A DNA stretch of 64,000 nt from Lycocorax pyrrhopterus obiensis (Eukaryota; Chordata; Aves; Passeriformes; Paradisaeidae), in contig JACSVZ010000006.1 in NCBI GenBank assembly GCA_014706295.1, forward strand, positions 28,557,629 through 28,621,628, in the 5' to 3' direction. Positions 10,629 through 23,500 of the stretch are shown piece by piece. How positions within the stretch are numbered: position 1 is the stretch's first letter; the number at the start of each line of letters is the position of its first letter. The position numbers and the translations under genes were made by a program. The notes under the pieces were generated by a model. That model searched no databases, was not told the origin of the DNA, and saw nothing but the letters and a program-made list of their open reading frames with translations.

Positions 10629-13600
10629 TCAGGCCTAGGTTCCACTAACTTGTTTAGAGAGACGTTATGCACTCTTCTTAAAACATGTAGCTCACGGCCA
10701 TAGAAAGCTCAGTCACATTAGAAACTGGGTACTCTGCAGACCTAAGATGAAAATCTGTATTGCATCCACAAGGAACTCTTCAGACTTGTTGTTTGTTTAA
10801 CAACTGGGACAACTGTGATACAGGTTTAAACTTGGTTCTTATTCTCCTAATCAAAACTGGAAAACATTATACAGCCTCAATGCCTGACTCTTAGCTGAAA
10901 TATTAAGAAGACAATGGAACAGGCTGTTTGCTTTTGTGCTGTCCTTTATCACTGGATCACCCCCACTGCCCTCTGGATCATGTTCTTGTTTGGATTTTGA
11001 AAGTCTTTTGTATTTCTGTAATATTCTTATATGTGAGAGAAGAACAAGAAGTCCAGATTATAAATTCTGCATATCTGCTTTTGAATAAAGGAATATTCTC
11101 CTTCACTTATAGGCAATATTTTGTCCTTATCCTTCTGTACTTCATTTCAGGATGAATATCAAATATAATTTCTCTCTACCTACCTTTTGCATGCTGTACC
11201 CTATAAGTTTCAAGCTATATCTAAGCTGTTTTGTTTGTATCATTTACTTTTAATTTCAGAGATGAGCATCATTTGGGACCATACACAGTTCTGTAAGAAA
11301 TTCTTGTTGTTTCAGCCAAAGTTGCATAGATGTGCAAACTTAAAACATAACTTTGCCACTCTCTTAAATTGTAGGTCAGTGGAAATAAGATCAATGATTT
11401 TAGTGAGTCTTTGAGCCAGATCTTACATGATATGAAATTAAAGCTGGGATGTCATTTCATAACTCTTGGTGGAGGGTTTCTGAAGACATTGCAAGTCCTA
11501 CTGCTAAAACCTGCAACCATTTGAAGATATAAGTTATACAATTTTGTAGAAATCGAGAACCTGAAGAACTATTGAGATATTTACATTCAGTGATGCACTA
11601 AACACAATAAAACAAAACATATTCAATTGCAGTTTAGTTTACATGACTCGGAACTCCAGTTCCAGATACCTACATAATATACCTTGAGTCTCCATTCTGT
11701 TCTTTTAGAGCTACTAATAAGTCACCGTACAGAAATCATTTTATTCTTAACATAAAAATCTAAAGTATTGAAAATTATGTGATACATTTGATGGTTTCAA
11801 TATCAAATAATGATATTGAATGTCTGCTAAATCTTTGATCCTCATTATGTAGGCTATGGAAATTGTTTAACATTTCTAATAATTTAGGCTGTTTCAGAAT
11901 GCATCTATTTTTTATTATATAGTAAAACACAGAAAATGGAAAGATTTCTTATTGAATGTCGAGACTATCTAGAGAAACCATCACTGCTAAGTAGATACTC
12001 TTCATGTGGTGTGATCAGGACACAATTTTTGGTTGTCTCTTTTTGACTTTAAATTTCTGTGATCTGATTAGCTACGGTTTTTGGAGAGGCTTCATTTGGT
12101 GAGAGCTCGGAATTATTTGACACATGAAAACTGCTATTTGATTGTGAAGTCATACCATCAAAAGGCACCAAAGAAAAAAATACTATCCAGAAATTAAGTC
12201 CACTAAAACATAATTCTTACACAAATACATTTTTATAGAGGAGAGATAAAGAAGCCAGAAGAGTTTTTGATTTAGAAGATATGAAGCTAACTAAATAAAT
12301 CAGTTTTGTTCCCTATGGTTTGGCTTTTGTGCCTCGATCTCCTCTTTGTGTTCAGAAAAAAAATCCATGAATGAGTCATTACAATTCTAAGTGTATGAAA
12401 TTTTTTTTTCTTGTTAAGGAGTGCAACATTCTTTGCAAAGTAGGAACAAATGGTGCAGATTTATCTGCTTAATAAGGGCTGGCAATCTGAAGAGTGTCTG
12501 AGACTGCCTTGAGTGCCAGTGCATTTTAGAAATACACTTTTGGTGCAGTCTGAGACATGGTTTCCCTGTGTTTTGATGTGAAATCTTGGTAGTATGATGG
12601 CAACATGATGTGGTCTAGGTTAGCACTGTACTTGGAATTTTTTTGGTTTGCTTTCCGCATTCCCTTGCTTCCTTCCTCAGTGAAGTTATTTCCTTCCAAG
12701 CTGTTTAAATTGGTACAGATCAGCCAGAGCACAGTCTGGGCTGGTTATCAGCAGGCCTCACAACTGGAACGAGTGTCTCTAGATTTCCTTATCCACCTCC
12801 CCAGCAGCTACTGTCATCAAAGCAATTGGATGGGACAGAGATGAATAGCTGCTCTTAGAATAGAAATCTGCAGCAAGGTCAATGGTGTTCAAAACAATCT
12901 GACCAGCAGCAGGAAATTCCCTCCAAGATTGCTAAATCTTGTTTACAAAAGATGTCGTTCTGCAGGATACAGCCTACCCAGTGCTGTGCTGGGAATGCCA
13001 CGTGACGTAGCACATTTTCATGGGTAGTCTCAGAAAGCAGATAGGATGAAATCCTGGCAAAATTCCCACTTCCTTCAATGCAACAGGGTTTAAAATGAAA
13101 TGTTTCATTAGAGAAAGAGTAGAAATTTTTGGCATCTAAAATCAGTGCTGTCAGGCAATATCTAGACTGGCACATTTGTGGAAGTAGAAGATGACATACG
13201 GAGATTCCCTTGCTGAGAATGGGTTGCAGCTAAACCACACTGATAGATACAAAATAAATCCTGAACTAGACTGTCTTGGAATAATATTTCCTGGGGAAGA
13301 CTGAGAACTGGGAGTCTGTTCTCTTAAGATCCTAAGAAAAAAAGAAAATCTCTAAAAGAGAAGTACTCAAGATGTGTCCTAAGTACCACTACTGGAACAC
13401 ATGCTACTTTCTAGCAATACCCCAATGCTACACCAAAAATCTTTATGTTTTCTTTCTCACATATTACTACGTTGCTTCCAGGGACAGATTGCTAATCTGT
13501 TATGGGGATTAGCCTAAACTGAGTAAAAACCAATTACATAAAAAGCCTCATGAAAATAATATCTTGCTATTTGTTAGTCTGCTATAAGGATAACTAGCCA

Positions 13601-13939
13601 TTAGCACCATCACTTAGGTGTAAATAAGAATGGTCAGTTCTGAAATGAAAAAGCAGATTACAGAAATTTTATGGATTTAAATTAACACTCATGATATATC
13701 TGAAAAGAAATGCTCTTTACCGGATAATTCAGATTGTTAAATGTGTACTTTCAACACATTGATAATATGTTTACTGACTCACACTTTTAGGTTCCAGCTT
13801 AATTCTGCTGATGAATTAAATCCACTGTTTGTGAGCAGTTTGATACTTGTAGGACATGCTCAATTTTTTGTAGGGTAAGCTTTTTTCTTGTAAGACACTA
13901 CCATCAGTGCTTTTCACTGTTTAAACCTCACTTCCTAAG

Positions 13940-14745
13940 GCACAGGAGCAGGCAATTCTCAAATGTCTCAAGCAGACAAGGCAGAAGGCTGGCTCAGCTG
14001 AATAGGGATGTTCTCTTGAAAATAAGAAGAAAAAGAAAGGTGTACACCCAGTGGAAGCAAGGCCAGGTGACATGGGAAGAATAAGAGATGTTGCTTGCCA
14101 CTGTAGGGAGAAAATTCATGTGGCCAAACTGGAGTTGAAGCTAGCCAGAACTGTGGGTGACAATAAAACGAGTTTTTTTTCAAATATATTAATGGCAAAA
14201 GGCCATATAAAAATAACATCAGTTTGTTACAGGATGTAGACGTTCACCTCACAAACAGGGACAGGGAAAGGCAGAGGTGTTTAATCCATTTTTTGCCTCC
14301 GTCTTCAACACAGATGATGGACCAAAGGGGGTCTCAGTGCCCTGAGCAGGAAGACCATGGCTGCAAGAATGATCAAATCCCAGTTGACCCTGGGCTTGTG
14401 TGGGATCTGTTTCTCCAGCTGGATCCCTAGAAAGCTGTGGGGTCTTATGGGATTCATCCAGGAATCCTCAATGAGCTAACTGATGTCACAAAACCTCTCT
14501 TGATGATTTTTGAGCAGTCTTGGAAGTCCAAAGAAGTCCCAGCTGACGGGAAGCTGGTAAACATCATCCCAGTTTTCAAGAAGGGCAAGAAGAAGGGCCC
14601 GGAAAACTAAAGACCTGTTGGTCTCACATCTATGCCTGGTAAAGTCATGGAAAAGATTGTTCTGTGAAGTATTGAAAAACACTTGGAGGACCTGCTCGTT
14701 ATCTTCCATGCTTGGTTCATAGCGTGAAGAATAAATCTTGTAAGA
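13940..14745 (+). mobile_element. CR1 LINE, internal ORF2 fragment (decayed)
   Basis: This is a piece of the CR1 non-LTR retrotransposon ORF2 (endonuclease plus reverse transcriptase), covering the linker and the early reverse transcriptase region. Peptide fragments typical of CR1 are readable: RDVACHCREKI followed by KLELKLARTVGDNKTSFF near 14090-14180, then EVPADGKLVNIIPVFKKGK near 14535-14592, and RPVGLTSMPGKVMEKI at about 14611-14658. These are not in one open frame. A TAA at 14608-14610 replaces the aromatic codon expected between EN and RP, and frames shift between the blocks. The copy lacks both the 5' part and the 3' UTR, unlike normal CR1 copies, which are 5'-truncated but keep the 3' end. 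It was therefore probably broken by a later deletion. It is inactive. Identification is by eye and the edges are approximate. Confidence 0.85.
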
Positions 14746-15767
14746 GCTCAGTTTTCCATTAGGATAGTCTTTGGCTGTAATTTCCACCTTTGGGGGGATA
14801 ATTCAGCTTTATATAAATATATTTGCTCTGCTATCTAAAGTTGGTGAGAATCAAACCACTGTATAGTTTTAAACAAATACAAAGTGATCTGTGAACAAAG
14901 GAAACTTAAATAAGCAAACAAATAAACATTCTTCATGCATCCATTTTCCTTGAACACTTTTATAAATGTTTGTACTATTTCTAGTTTGTACTTAGGGCAT
15001 ATGAAATGTCTAAAGTCCTGGTTAACTTGTCTTGACTTTGTAAGTGAATTGGATGACCTAACCTTCATAAATACGAATGAATAAGGATATCACTCAAAAA
15101 AGGATAGGGTGGAGAGCACTTCGGGGTGTGATATGAACAAGAGGAAACAAGGAGACCTATTTAAAGTCACTGCTTGTCTCCTTTAGCTGAAGAAATATGT
15201 TAGGTTACAAATAGAAACACTAGAATTAAACTTATCTGTTTTCCTTCCTGAGTAGAGAGAAGGGTTTCTTGACATGTTTTACATGAGATTTGTTTTTCTC
15301 AAATTGTTGAGATTATTCCTGCATTCTATCAAGTAAAGAGGAGGGTTTGTTTTTTTGCTATGGGTGTTTTTGTTTTGGTTTTTTTTTTTTTGTGAGTACT
15401 GCAATCACCCTGATCTCTGTAAATACTGTTTCACCTATCTGCCAAAGCAGGAGGAAGGAGTCAACTGCACTCCAGTGGACATTGGGTCACACCAGCATCA
15501 GGCACTGTGCACTGCCTTTAATCACACATGTGCAGTACCATGCAAAAAAACCATTTTCTTTGATCATCTTCCTCAGCTCTGCATGCCAGATGGAAGGAGA
15601 GAGAACAATTTAAAGGACTCCTTTTACTGTCCTCTCAGAGAAAATTTTGTAAAGGACATTACTAGATTAGCCTTTCCCTCACATTTTTTTGTCCCCATTT
15701 ATTATAATTACAGTTCATCACAATCTGATTAGTGTTTTACAATTACAATGTGCTGCTCAGCTACATG
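14746..15767. other. Gene-free unique DNA
   Basis: No supportable gene. It holds a T-rich tract at about 15345-15392, including a T12 run. A 125-codon frame at 15355-15732 (+) contains a cysteine-rich stretch (CEYCNHPDLCKYC) that resembles metal-binding spacing. It starts inside the T-rich tract, continues nowhere and matches no family I know, so I do not call it a gene. Confidence 0.6.
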
Positions 15768-15882
15768 TATACATATATACATATATACATATATACATAT
15801 ATACATATATACATATATACATATATACATATATACATATATACATATATACATATATACATATATACATATATATATATAT
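15768..15882. repeat. (ACATATAT)n microsatellite, about 14 copies
   Basis: Near-perfect tandem array of the 8-bp unit ACATATAT over about 115 bp, ending in a short pure AT run at 15871-15882. Its 24-bp codon period generates an artificial YIHIYIYT peptide repeat in the + frame. Nearly all units are identical, which suggests recent expansion and probable length polymorphism. Confidence 0.95.
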
Positions 15883-18800
15883 GACCACTTTCAGTACTAA
15901 GACATTTGTTCACAAAGTAGCTTCTAGTACATTTTCCAATTACCAGTCTAGTACTGTGTGGTAGTCTGTGCTTATGGGATATAGGTGCTATTCAGTAAGA
16001 ATGACCTACTGCAAAATCCTTTGTAGAAAAATATACAAAAGAGACTAATGATGGTGTTGGGTAGGCAGTGTTTTAATTTAATAGTGTTAAGTTTTTTCTA
16101 TTTGATAAAAAGTAGAAAAGAAAGAATTTCTTACAGATAATTGTTAAAAAGCATTATATTTTGAAATTTGGTATTCAGTATTTAAACAGGTTCTCTCATA
16201 TTAAAAAAAAAAGGAAACCAATTTGATTTTTGCCTACTAATACTCAGCTCTTCAAATTTGGTCCCAGTTAAGTATGTTCTTACAAAATGATGACTTTGTA
16301 TAGGTTTTCTTAAACTACAGAGAGGTTATACCATTCTTTATGATTTTTATCTCTTTTTCAAAAGCAAGAGCACATCTACTGGTAGAATAGCAGATCCAGT
16401 CCTGGCTTGTTTGTAGCTGGATATAGATGCAAAAAATGCCAGCATTTGGTGTTGTTTTGAAGGAAACTTAACTCCAGCAAAGTGCTGTCTAATCTTTTTA
16501 TTTACATGAGCCAGATAAAGGACATCACATCTCTTCCAACACCATAGCTAAAATGAGACACAGCTTATATCAATCAGACCCATAACTTCATGTTAAAACG
16601 CTTACGTATTTATAGAAAAAGATGGGCTGAAAACTGAAGTCAGCATATATTAGAAAAACAGTAATAGCAAAAAGCTTTGTTGTTGTCAACCAGAAAGCTT
16701 AACCACATATTTGATCTAACAAAAACAGATGTGCAGGCACTACTGAAGGAAGTGGGGCACCTTTGATCTGCTGGCTTCTGCTGCTCACTTACAAAGGACA
16801 CTTGATTCCATTAATGAGGCTTTTCTAGTTTATTGGGTTCACGGATTTTATGCACCCAGAGCAGAAGGGAAATTGCACTACTCTCTAAGAAACCACTTTG
16901 ATATCTTGTAAATACAGAGCTATAAAGCACTCATGTCACTTACGGCCGTAGGTGGGATACCTTTGTAAACAACTGCTATGATTTCTTGATGATATTTAGA
17001 GAGTGTGAATGGGGAGGACAGAGGTAATGCCCTGTTAGATGAGCTGATCTTTGCTTATCTGTAAGGAATTAACTCAGGTGGAAGAAGAAAGAAATCATTC
17101 TTCAGAATGAGTCAGAATTATGCAGAATCATTTTTGCAGAAAACTAAAGTGAGTGTAATTTCTGGCATACTGGGAAATACTGAATCAAGTCAGAATAGAT
17201 GGCTGAATAAACTAATGATGCCTAATTTGCTTAAGTCAAGGGGGTCCCATTTACTCCTGTTGATTACACTTATCAGTATAATATATTGCATGTAGTTAGC
17301 TCACCTAGGTACAGGATTTAAGGAGACCTAAAAGACCACACACAGTGTCTCAAATTCATGACAGTCCTGACATACATACAAAATACTTTTTGAAGACAGA
17401 GTCTGCCGATTCAAAAGTTCAGAATTTTAAAGACGCTTGCAGAGCCCCAAAGGTCATTCTCTCAGGAGTGCTATTTAATGTAGCAGCTGCTAAGAAACTG
17501 TGAATGGTCATGCCAAAGACAGATAAAATAAGATTCATCCATGTTGCTGTTTGTTTGGTTTACTAGCTGTTGCTGAAATAGATGGGTTATTTAGATTCTT
17601 GGTTTTACTGCTGTTTCACAAGGTTTACAGAAAGTAATAAGTTAAATAGTGAGCTCCTTTCATTCTCCTCTGGTGAATGTCAATGCTGGACGATTTTTGT
17701 TTGTGTCTTGTGTTCTAGTGCATGTCATTTTGAGCTTTGCTCTTGAATTTCTCTTTTCACTCTTAATTAACAAAACTGCCTAATAGGTATGTCTCAGAAC
17801 AGTTTATTTTTTTTTTCTTTTTTTTTTCCTATAGTGACTTTCCGTTTTGCTACAAATTATTTAACACTACATATTTAATATTTAAATATTTAAAACATGC
17901 TTTGAGTAAAAATTAAGGTACAAGTGGAAAGCGTATTGAAAATTACAACTCAGAAACCAGACCTTGATTCTCCTGGAAGTCTATTTTGTTGCTACATAGT
18001 GGAATTATATTTTGACTATAAAATTTGATTTTGAACCCTGCTGTATTTCTTTTTTATGCAAGGCTACTTCCCACCTTTAAGTTCTCATACCCAGTGAAGT
18101 GTGGGTGCATTCATTTGCATCCAGGAAATTCGGTAGTAAACCCATCAGCACACCATGAGTTTGTGGAGAAAAAAGCAGAAACCCCACCTTCATGCTTGCC
18201 TGCTTGTAGGCTGAGAGACCAGAATTTCATTAGTCTGGCCCCACAGAAGGAAGAATAAGGTAAGACTGAGCCACAGTCGCTGCCAGTTGATCATGTCTGT
18301 GGTGGGCTGTAAAGATTCAGGGGTTTTATTCTCTTCTTAGAAGGAGTTACTCTGCCTAAAAAGCTGCAGTTCCAGCCACTGCCACCACTGCTCGTCCTCA
18401 CCTAGAGCAAAGAGAAGGATGTTTTCTAAATCTGCTCGGAGTTTCGCTGCTATTTCTATCAACCTGTTGAGTTTAAAGGTACTTCAAAGGAGCAGAGTAT
18501 TAAGCACTGTTAAAAGGGCTCAAGTGTGAGTGAGGATAAAGTTTGAATCCTTTTACCATCATACACACAAAAATGCTTCTGAATTAATTTGTGTAACAGA
18601 CAATAATTTAAGAATGGAGCTACAGATAAGAATTACAACATTTCCTCTACCTTCATGTGAGAAGATGAGCTCTCTAGAGCCGTGGCTGCACTCATATCCT
18701 GCACACCTACACTGGGAGCAGACTGAGTCGGGGGAATTTTTATGGGATGATGTCACTACATATGCATGTTGCAGGGAAAGCATTAAGAAAGGAGGTCCTG

Positions 18801-20450
18801 CTGAACAGCATGGAATTTGCAAATAAGACTCTTCTGGAAAGGGTGGTCCTATGTTAGGTTTAAAAGGTCCAAACTGCTGAATGTGCAGATTTTCCTTCTT
18901 TGTCTTTCCTTGAACAACCACATTTCAAAGTTGGAAGTGTTATTTCTGTGTACATATGTAGAGTACTGGAATGGCAGCAGAACTACACATGGGGCTTCCA
19001 ACATGAAAGGACTTTCTGTATTAATTCTGGACAAGAGAAAAGGAAAACTTGCTCATGTATTGTGGGCGTCTTCTAGTGTTACTGTCACTTTGCTATTGAA
19101 TATTTGTTGTAACTCCATCAAAATTAGCAATGCTCTCTTTGATAAGAAAACCAGTCCAGCTACAGTATGGTGCATAGCATGCTTCAGGTTGAGTCTGCGA
19201 GAAAAGGAAAAATATTTTGGAGTAGGACTTCACTGCAATATTCAACACAACATATTGGATTATATGGTGTTCCCAACCTCACTTAAGCTGTGAATTATAC
19301 TAAAAATTCCTTAATGCTGAAGAAAATTCAAATATAATTGAAATTGGTGTCCTGGTAATGAAAAGGCAAAGTTTATTTCCTGCTTACCCCAGTTCACCAG
19401 TTCCAAGTATTAATCATCCCGTACCCATAAAATAAGTACTTTTATGTAATGTATTTGGCTTTTTAGTTGAACAATTTAATCTAGTAAACAAATTAAACAT
19501 CAGGGGAGGGGAGAAGTGTAATTTTTTTCTCATTACAACTTAGTTCTGGTATACTGATTTATTTGTGCTAGTCATAAGTACAAGAAGTGTTTTCAGGATG
19601 ATGACACAAATTCCTCTGAGACTAGTTTTTGGACAGATTGCAGATGTTTCATGAGAATTTTTTTGAAAAGTGTTAGGCAAATGGGAGAGCATGTCTCAGT
19701 CAGGCATATAAGGTTCAGTCTCAGTATAGGAATTTTATTTCCATTTCCTCCTTTTGTATGAGTTATCAGAATTCCGTTGTTCTAGCTTTCTTCAAAAAAC
19801 TATCCTGGGGAACGTTACTACTAAAAGCACCATGTTTTTGCCACATTCCAGGAGGAATCGGATGTCTGATGGCAATTAAGAACCTGAAGTCAAATCCAGT
19901 TTTATGGGATTACCCATAATAGTGATGATGACCCTACTTGATTTCTGCTTCAAGACCAAGTGCTTGTTTTGGTCTTGCCTTTAATTTCATTATATGCCAG
20001 CATTTACACAAATAGGAAGAAACAGAGAACAAATCCATGTGGAGACTTTAGTTATGTTGCTAAATGTACAGAAGGTGTTTCCACTCCCCAGCTCTCATGG
20101 TGATTTAGAAACAAACACACAAATAGATGAAACAAATGATAAAAAGCCCACGCCTGCTGGGTATAAAATGCAGTCTGCTTTTCAAGAGCAACTATGAATT
20201 AATTTTGGTCCCATGAAACTATTCCTGTTTTTATAAATTCCTCTTATACTTCTGAATAATATTCTATTATTTCTCATGCTTTCTAGTAAGCATTAGTGGT
20301 AAAACAGGCAGGTGTGTAATCTAACCTTATCTGCTTTGAGAATACAGGAAGATATCAATGGAAGTTAAGGTGTATTTCTATGTATAGCCAAACATCTCTG
20401 CTGCTCCTCATTTCCACTCATGTCCTTTTAATTTAATGAGTTATGACCAG
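15883..20450. other. Gene-free unique DNA
   Basis: No supportable gene. The longest frame in the whole window (18817-19293, +, 158 codons) lies here. It has no recognisable domain, overlaps an antisense frame of 120 codons (18559-18921) and has no convincing splice context. A T-rich tract sits at 17802-17828 and a CpG-bearing 10-bp palindrome TACGGCCGTA at 16941-16950. Confidence 0.6.
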
Positions 20451-20501
20451 GAGAAAAAAAAAAAAGAAAAAAAGAAAAAAAAAGAAAAAGAACAAAATAA
20501 T
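20451..20501. repeat. A-rich (A7-10 G)n low-complexity tract
   Basis: Runs of 4-12 A separated by single G bases over about 50 bp, then AACAAAAT. It is not preceded by a recognisable retroposed transcript or LINE 3' end, so I call simple low complexity rather than a poly(A) tail. Confidence 0.85.
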
Positions 20502-23500
20502 TTAAAAGTATAAGATGTACAGAACAGTAGGTTTTAGTAATATTTTAAATTTGACATCATTTTTGTAATAAAGGTCATTGCGTGTATTTTTAAGAACTAA
20601 GAAATTACTATAGTCATCTGTGTGAGGGTTTTTTTTGCTATGCCTTTTGTGGAACTGGACTTAAAATTTATACTGAACTGTCTTTAAAATACAAAAAACC
20701 CCATAGTTTCTAATGTTTTTATTGAAATAATTTCTTTAAATACTCTTACTTACCAAAAATAAATTTTCCTGGTGGTCTAATTCTGATCTCTTTCTTGCAA
20801 CACATTATACATTATGTAAGCTTTCTGCCATTCAGAAAAAAAGTCAGGTTTGCTCATTGCTGTGAACCCTCTGTCCTACGGCAAAATTTCATCTGCGGCA
20901 CTGTCACTCTATGGAGAGATGTGTAAGTTAGCGCTCAGCACCCGTTCCAGACATTGCATGAACATATGGTGCTGTCTGTCCTTGTCACAAACAATTTTCT
21001 ACTTCTTATTGTGAATGGGCCCCTTTGGCAGAAAACTGAAATGGTGGGAATTAAATGGTTTGATGCACTGAAGACAAAGGAAGAACGAGAGTGAATGATC
21101 TTAAAGTGGGCAGAGAAGAGTTAAATCCCTGTGAAGATTTCCCCAGGTGGTAAATACTGAAACCTCATGTTTGAAATTACATCTTGCTGTGGTAGCTCCA
21201 AAGAAATGGAACCAGATGTGCTCATCCTTACCCATCAGGCCACCATGGCAAGCTGATTTTGCCAAATAGCCCAAATATACACAAAGCTGTAATGACCTTT
21301 AATTCCTAACAGCTTCAGTAGGTCTTATTAAAAGCAGTGGTGGGCTCAGGGATCAGAAACTACTGGTTTCAGCTTTCAAATGGGCTGTGTGAGGATGCTA
21401 ACCCCAATGACATTACAATATAAGATGTCTTATGAGCAAAAGAAGTATTATAAATAGCACTAATTAAAACACGGAAGAAGGAGATGAACTTGTGAAAGAA
21501 GTGAGACAAGTTTCTCAGCTATCATTTTTCTTTTTTGCAGTCTGAGGAAAAAAAATAGAGAGGAGATTGTCATTTCTGTTCTTAAACACACAGATCTGAT
21601 GGATGATAGAACAATATAGGAATTCAGATAGAGGGACAGTGGGAAAGGAATTAGGTTTTATGGTCACCCATAAATGTTGCAATGGCAGTAAAGTGTAAGG
21701 GTACATGTTACAAGCATTTCTACTTAGGTTTGCAAAATCATTTCTACTTCTCATGGTAGTTGGAAAGATTGAGAAGTGTGGACTATCTTTTTAATGGTCT
21801 TTAAAATCTCATCAAAATACCTATCTTCAATACACTGATATTCTGTTAGACTACATTCTTTCCTCAGTGAAGTTATTGTTGCTTTCATATCAGAAAAATT
21901 GCTTGCTCCTAGTAAGACAGAAGCTATTTAAATTCTCTAAAATGAAAAAGTATTTCAATTTGACGTCATCTAATTTTATTGCTTCACATCCAATAGCCTA
22001 TTACAAGATACTTAAGAAAATTCCCAAGTTCATTAGCAATATGTACTATTTGATCAACAAATTGAGATGTTTAATATCTAGTCTAATATTTCATTTTTCC
22101 ACTTTCACTGAGTGTCCATTGTTTTAGGGATTCTGCATACTCAGTTGAAGAAAAAAATCTCCAGAGGATTATATCATATTTATGCGCTGGTCAGCTTCAG
22201 TGAGGTTAACATATCGTGGAACATAACTGTTCATATACTTCACTGCACTATGACATTTCTAAGGGGTACAGAAGGAGGTTTCTCTTGGAATAGTACAAAG
22301 TGAACATAGGTAACATTTTACTATGTCAGGTTGCTGGCCAAACCCTTAAAGCCTACAGATGACAACATATGCCCATAAGAAATGGAATAGATTTTATCAA
22401 GTGCTTTCAAAGAACAGACTCAAACTGAAAAGTGGCTTCAAGATATCTTAAAAGCTGCCACGGCTGGGAAATAAGCCAAGGAATCTGTGTTTCTATAATA
22501 CTTGTGCTGATGCCAGTGATAAATGTCTGTGCAGTCATTTTCCCTCCCTTGAATTTCCCTCCCTCCTTCTCTTGAAGTATCTGAGTGCTTGCTTGAGGGT
22601 CCTAACAGACCACAGATAATTTCATCTTCCAGTGAACAAAAGAGTCAAAGTCAAATTATAGAAGTTACTACTAGAGTATGAAAATTCAGAAAATAGATAT
22701 CTGAACTCATAAATTAAAATAAAACATATAGAATTCTCAGATGTTGTGCAAGTTACTGTGTGAGATTTTATGGGATTTATAATGTAGAAGGTTAGAGCTG
22801 CTGATCATAGTATTCTTTCTGGCCTCAGAAAAGGAACTGTGGCTATTCCACATGATCTGAGATGCAAAAAAATGAACTCACAGTCAACTAGCATAGAGCT
22901 GTCAGGGAGTTCTGGAATGACCCCAAAATTAGATTTAAAGGCAAGGAACAATCTTAGTGGAGAACCTAAAAAATTCTGAGTATGAGATTATTTTTGCTTA
23001 AGAATTCTTCCTATCTCATTCACTTTATTGTAGAAATCCAGAAGACTAATCAACATAGCAAGAAGCATATATATATGTATATGTATGTGTGCATGCACTG
23101 TATGTAGTAATATCTACTAGACTGAAAAAATGATGGAAACATCATCTTTCTTTTCCTTGTTGCCACAACTGTGAAAAAACCCCTCTATTTCTGGCTAGAA
23201 GATTAAATGTCAGGTTTTTATCAATACTGTAAGCCTCATTTGCTTCTCAGGCTTCTAAAATATGTGGTGTGCAGAAGAATATGGTCAGCACTTCTGTATT
23301 AGTGAAGTTGTGAATATGTCCATTCAGCAAATTCTTGCAGCAGAAAAACAAACAAATTCATCAACATAAATGTATGATTGCAATCCTGCTTGTCTTGGTT
23401 CTGCACAATGAGAGATTTTTAGTCAGCACCTTCTCATGTCAGGAAAAAGACAAGAGTTTTTCTTCAGATCTGTTACATTAAATTCTGTCACTGTGTCATC

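Larger units (their letters stand above)
8654..13939. other. Gene-free unique DNA with small duplications
   Basis: No supportable gene. Frames of up to 100 codons (10151-10453 on +) are unrecognisable and AT-rich. Small tandem duplications occur at 9770-9797 (14-bp unit, 13 of 14 identical) and 10605-10628 (12-bp unit, perfect). A short inverted repeat lies at 9744-9756. I recognise no mobile element in this stretch. Confidence 0.65.

Noticed and set aside
14476..14787. 103-codon minus-strand frame
   Set aside because: It is the antisense shadow of the CR1 ORF2 fragment, which is on the + strand.
15355..15732. Cysteine-rich peptide with CxxC-like spacing resembling a metal-binding domain
   Set aside because: The frame opens inside a T-rich tract, the cysteine pattern is short and unpaired with other zinc-binding motifs, and no matching neighbouring exon is visible.
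15768..15882. CRISPR-like regular array
   Set aside because: The unit is 8 bp with no unique spacers. It is a microsatellite in eukaryotic DNA.
15689..15964. Repetitive YIHIYIYT peptide frame
   Set aside because: It is a direct translation of the ACATATAT microsatellite, not a repeat protein.
18817..19293. 158-codon + strand open frame, the longest in the window
   Set aside because: No recognisable domain, cysteine and tryptophan scattered without pattern, overlap with antisense frames, and no convincing splice context. In 64 kb of six-frame vertebrate DNA a frame of this size is expected by chance.
20451..20501. Possible poly(A) tail of a processed pseudogene
   Set aside because: No gene-like sequence upstream, and the tract is interrupted by regular G bases. 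Simple low complexity explains it.
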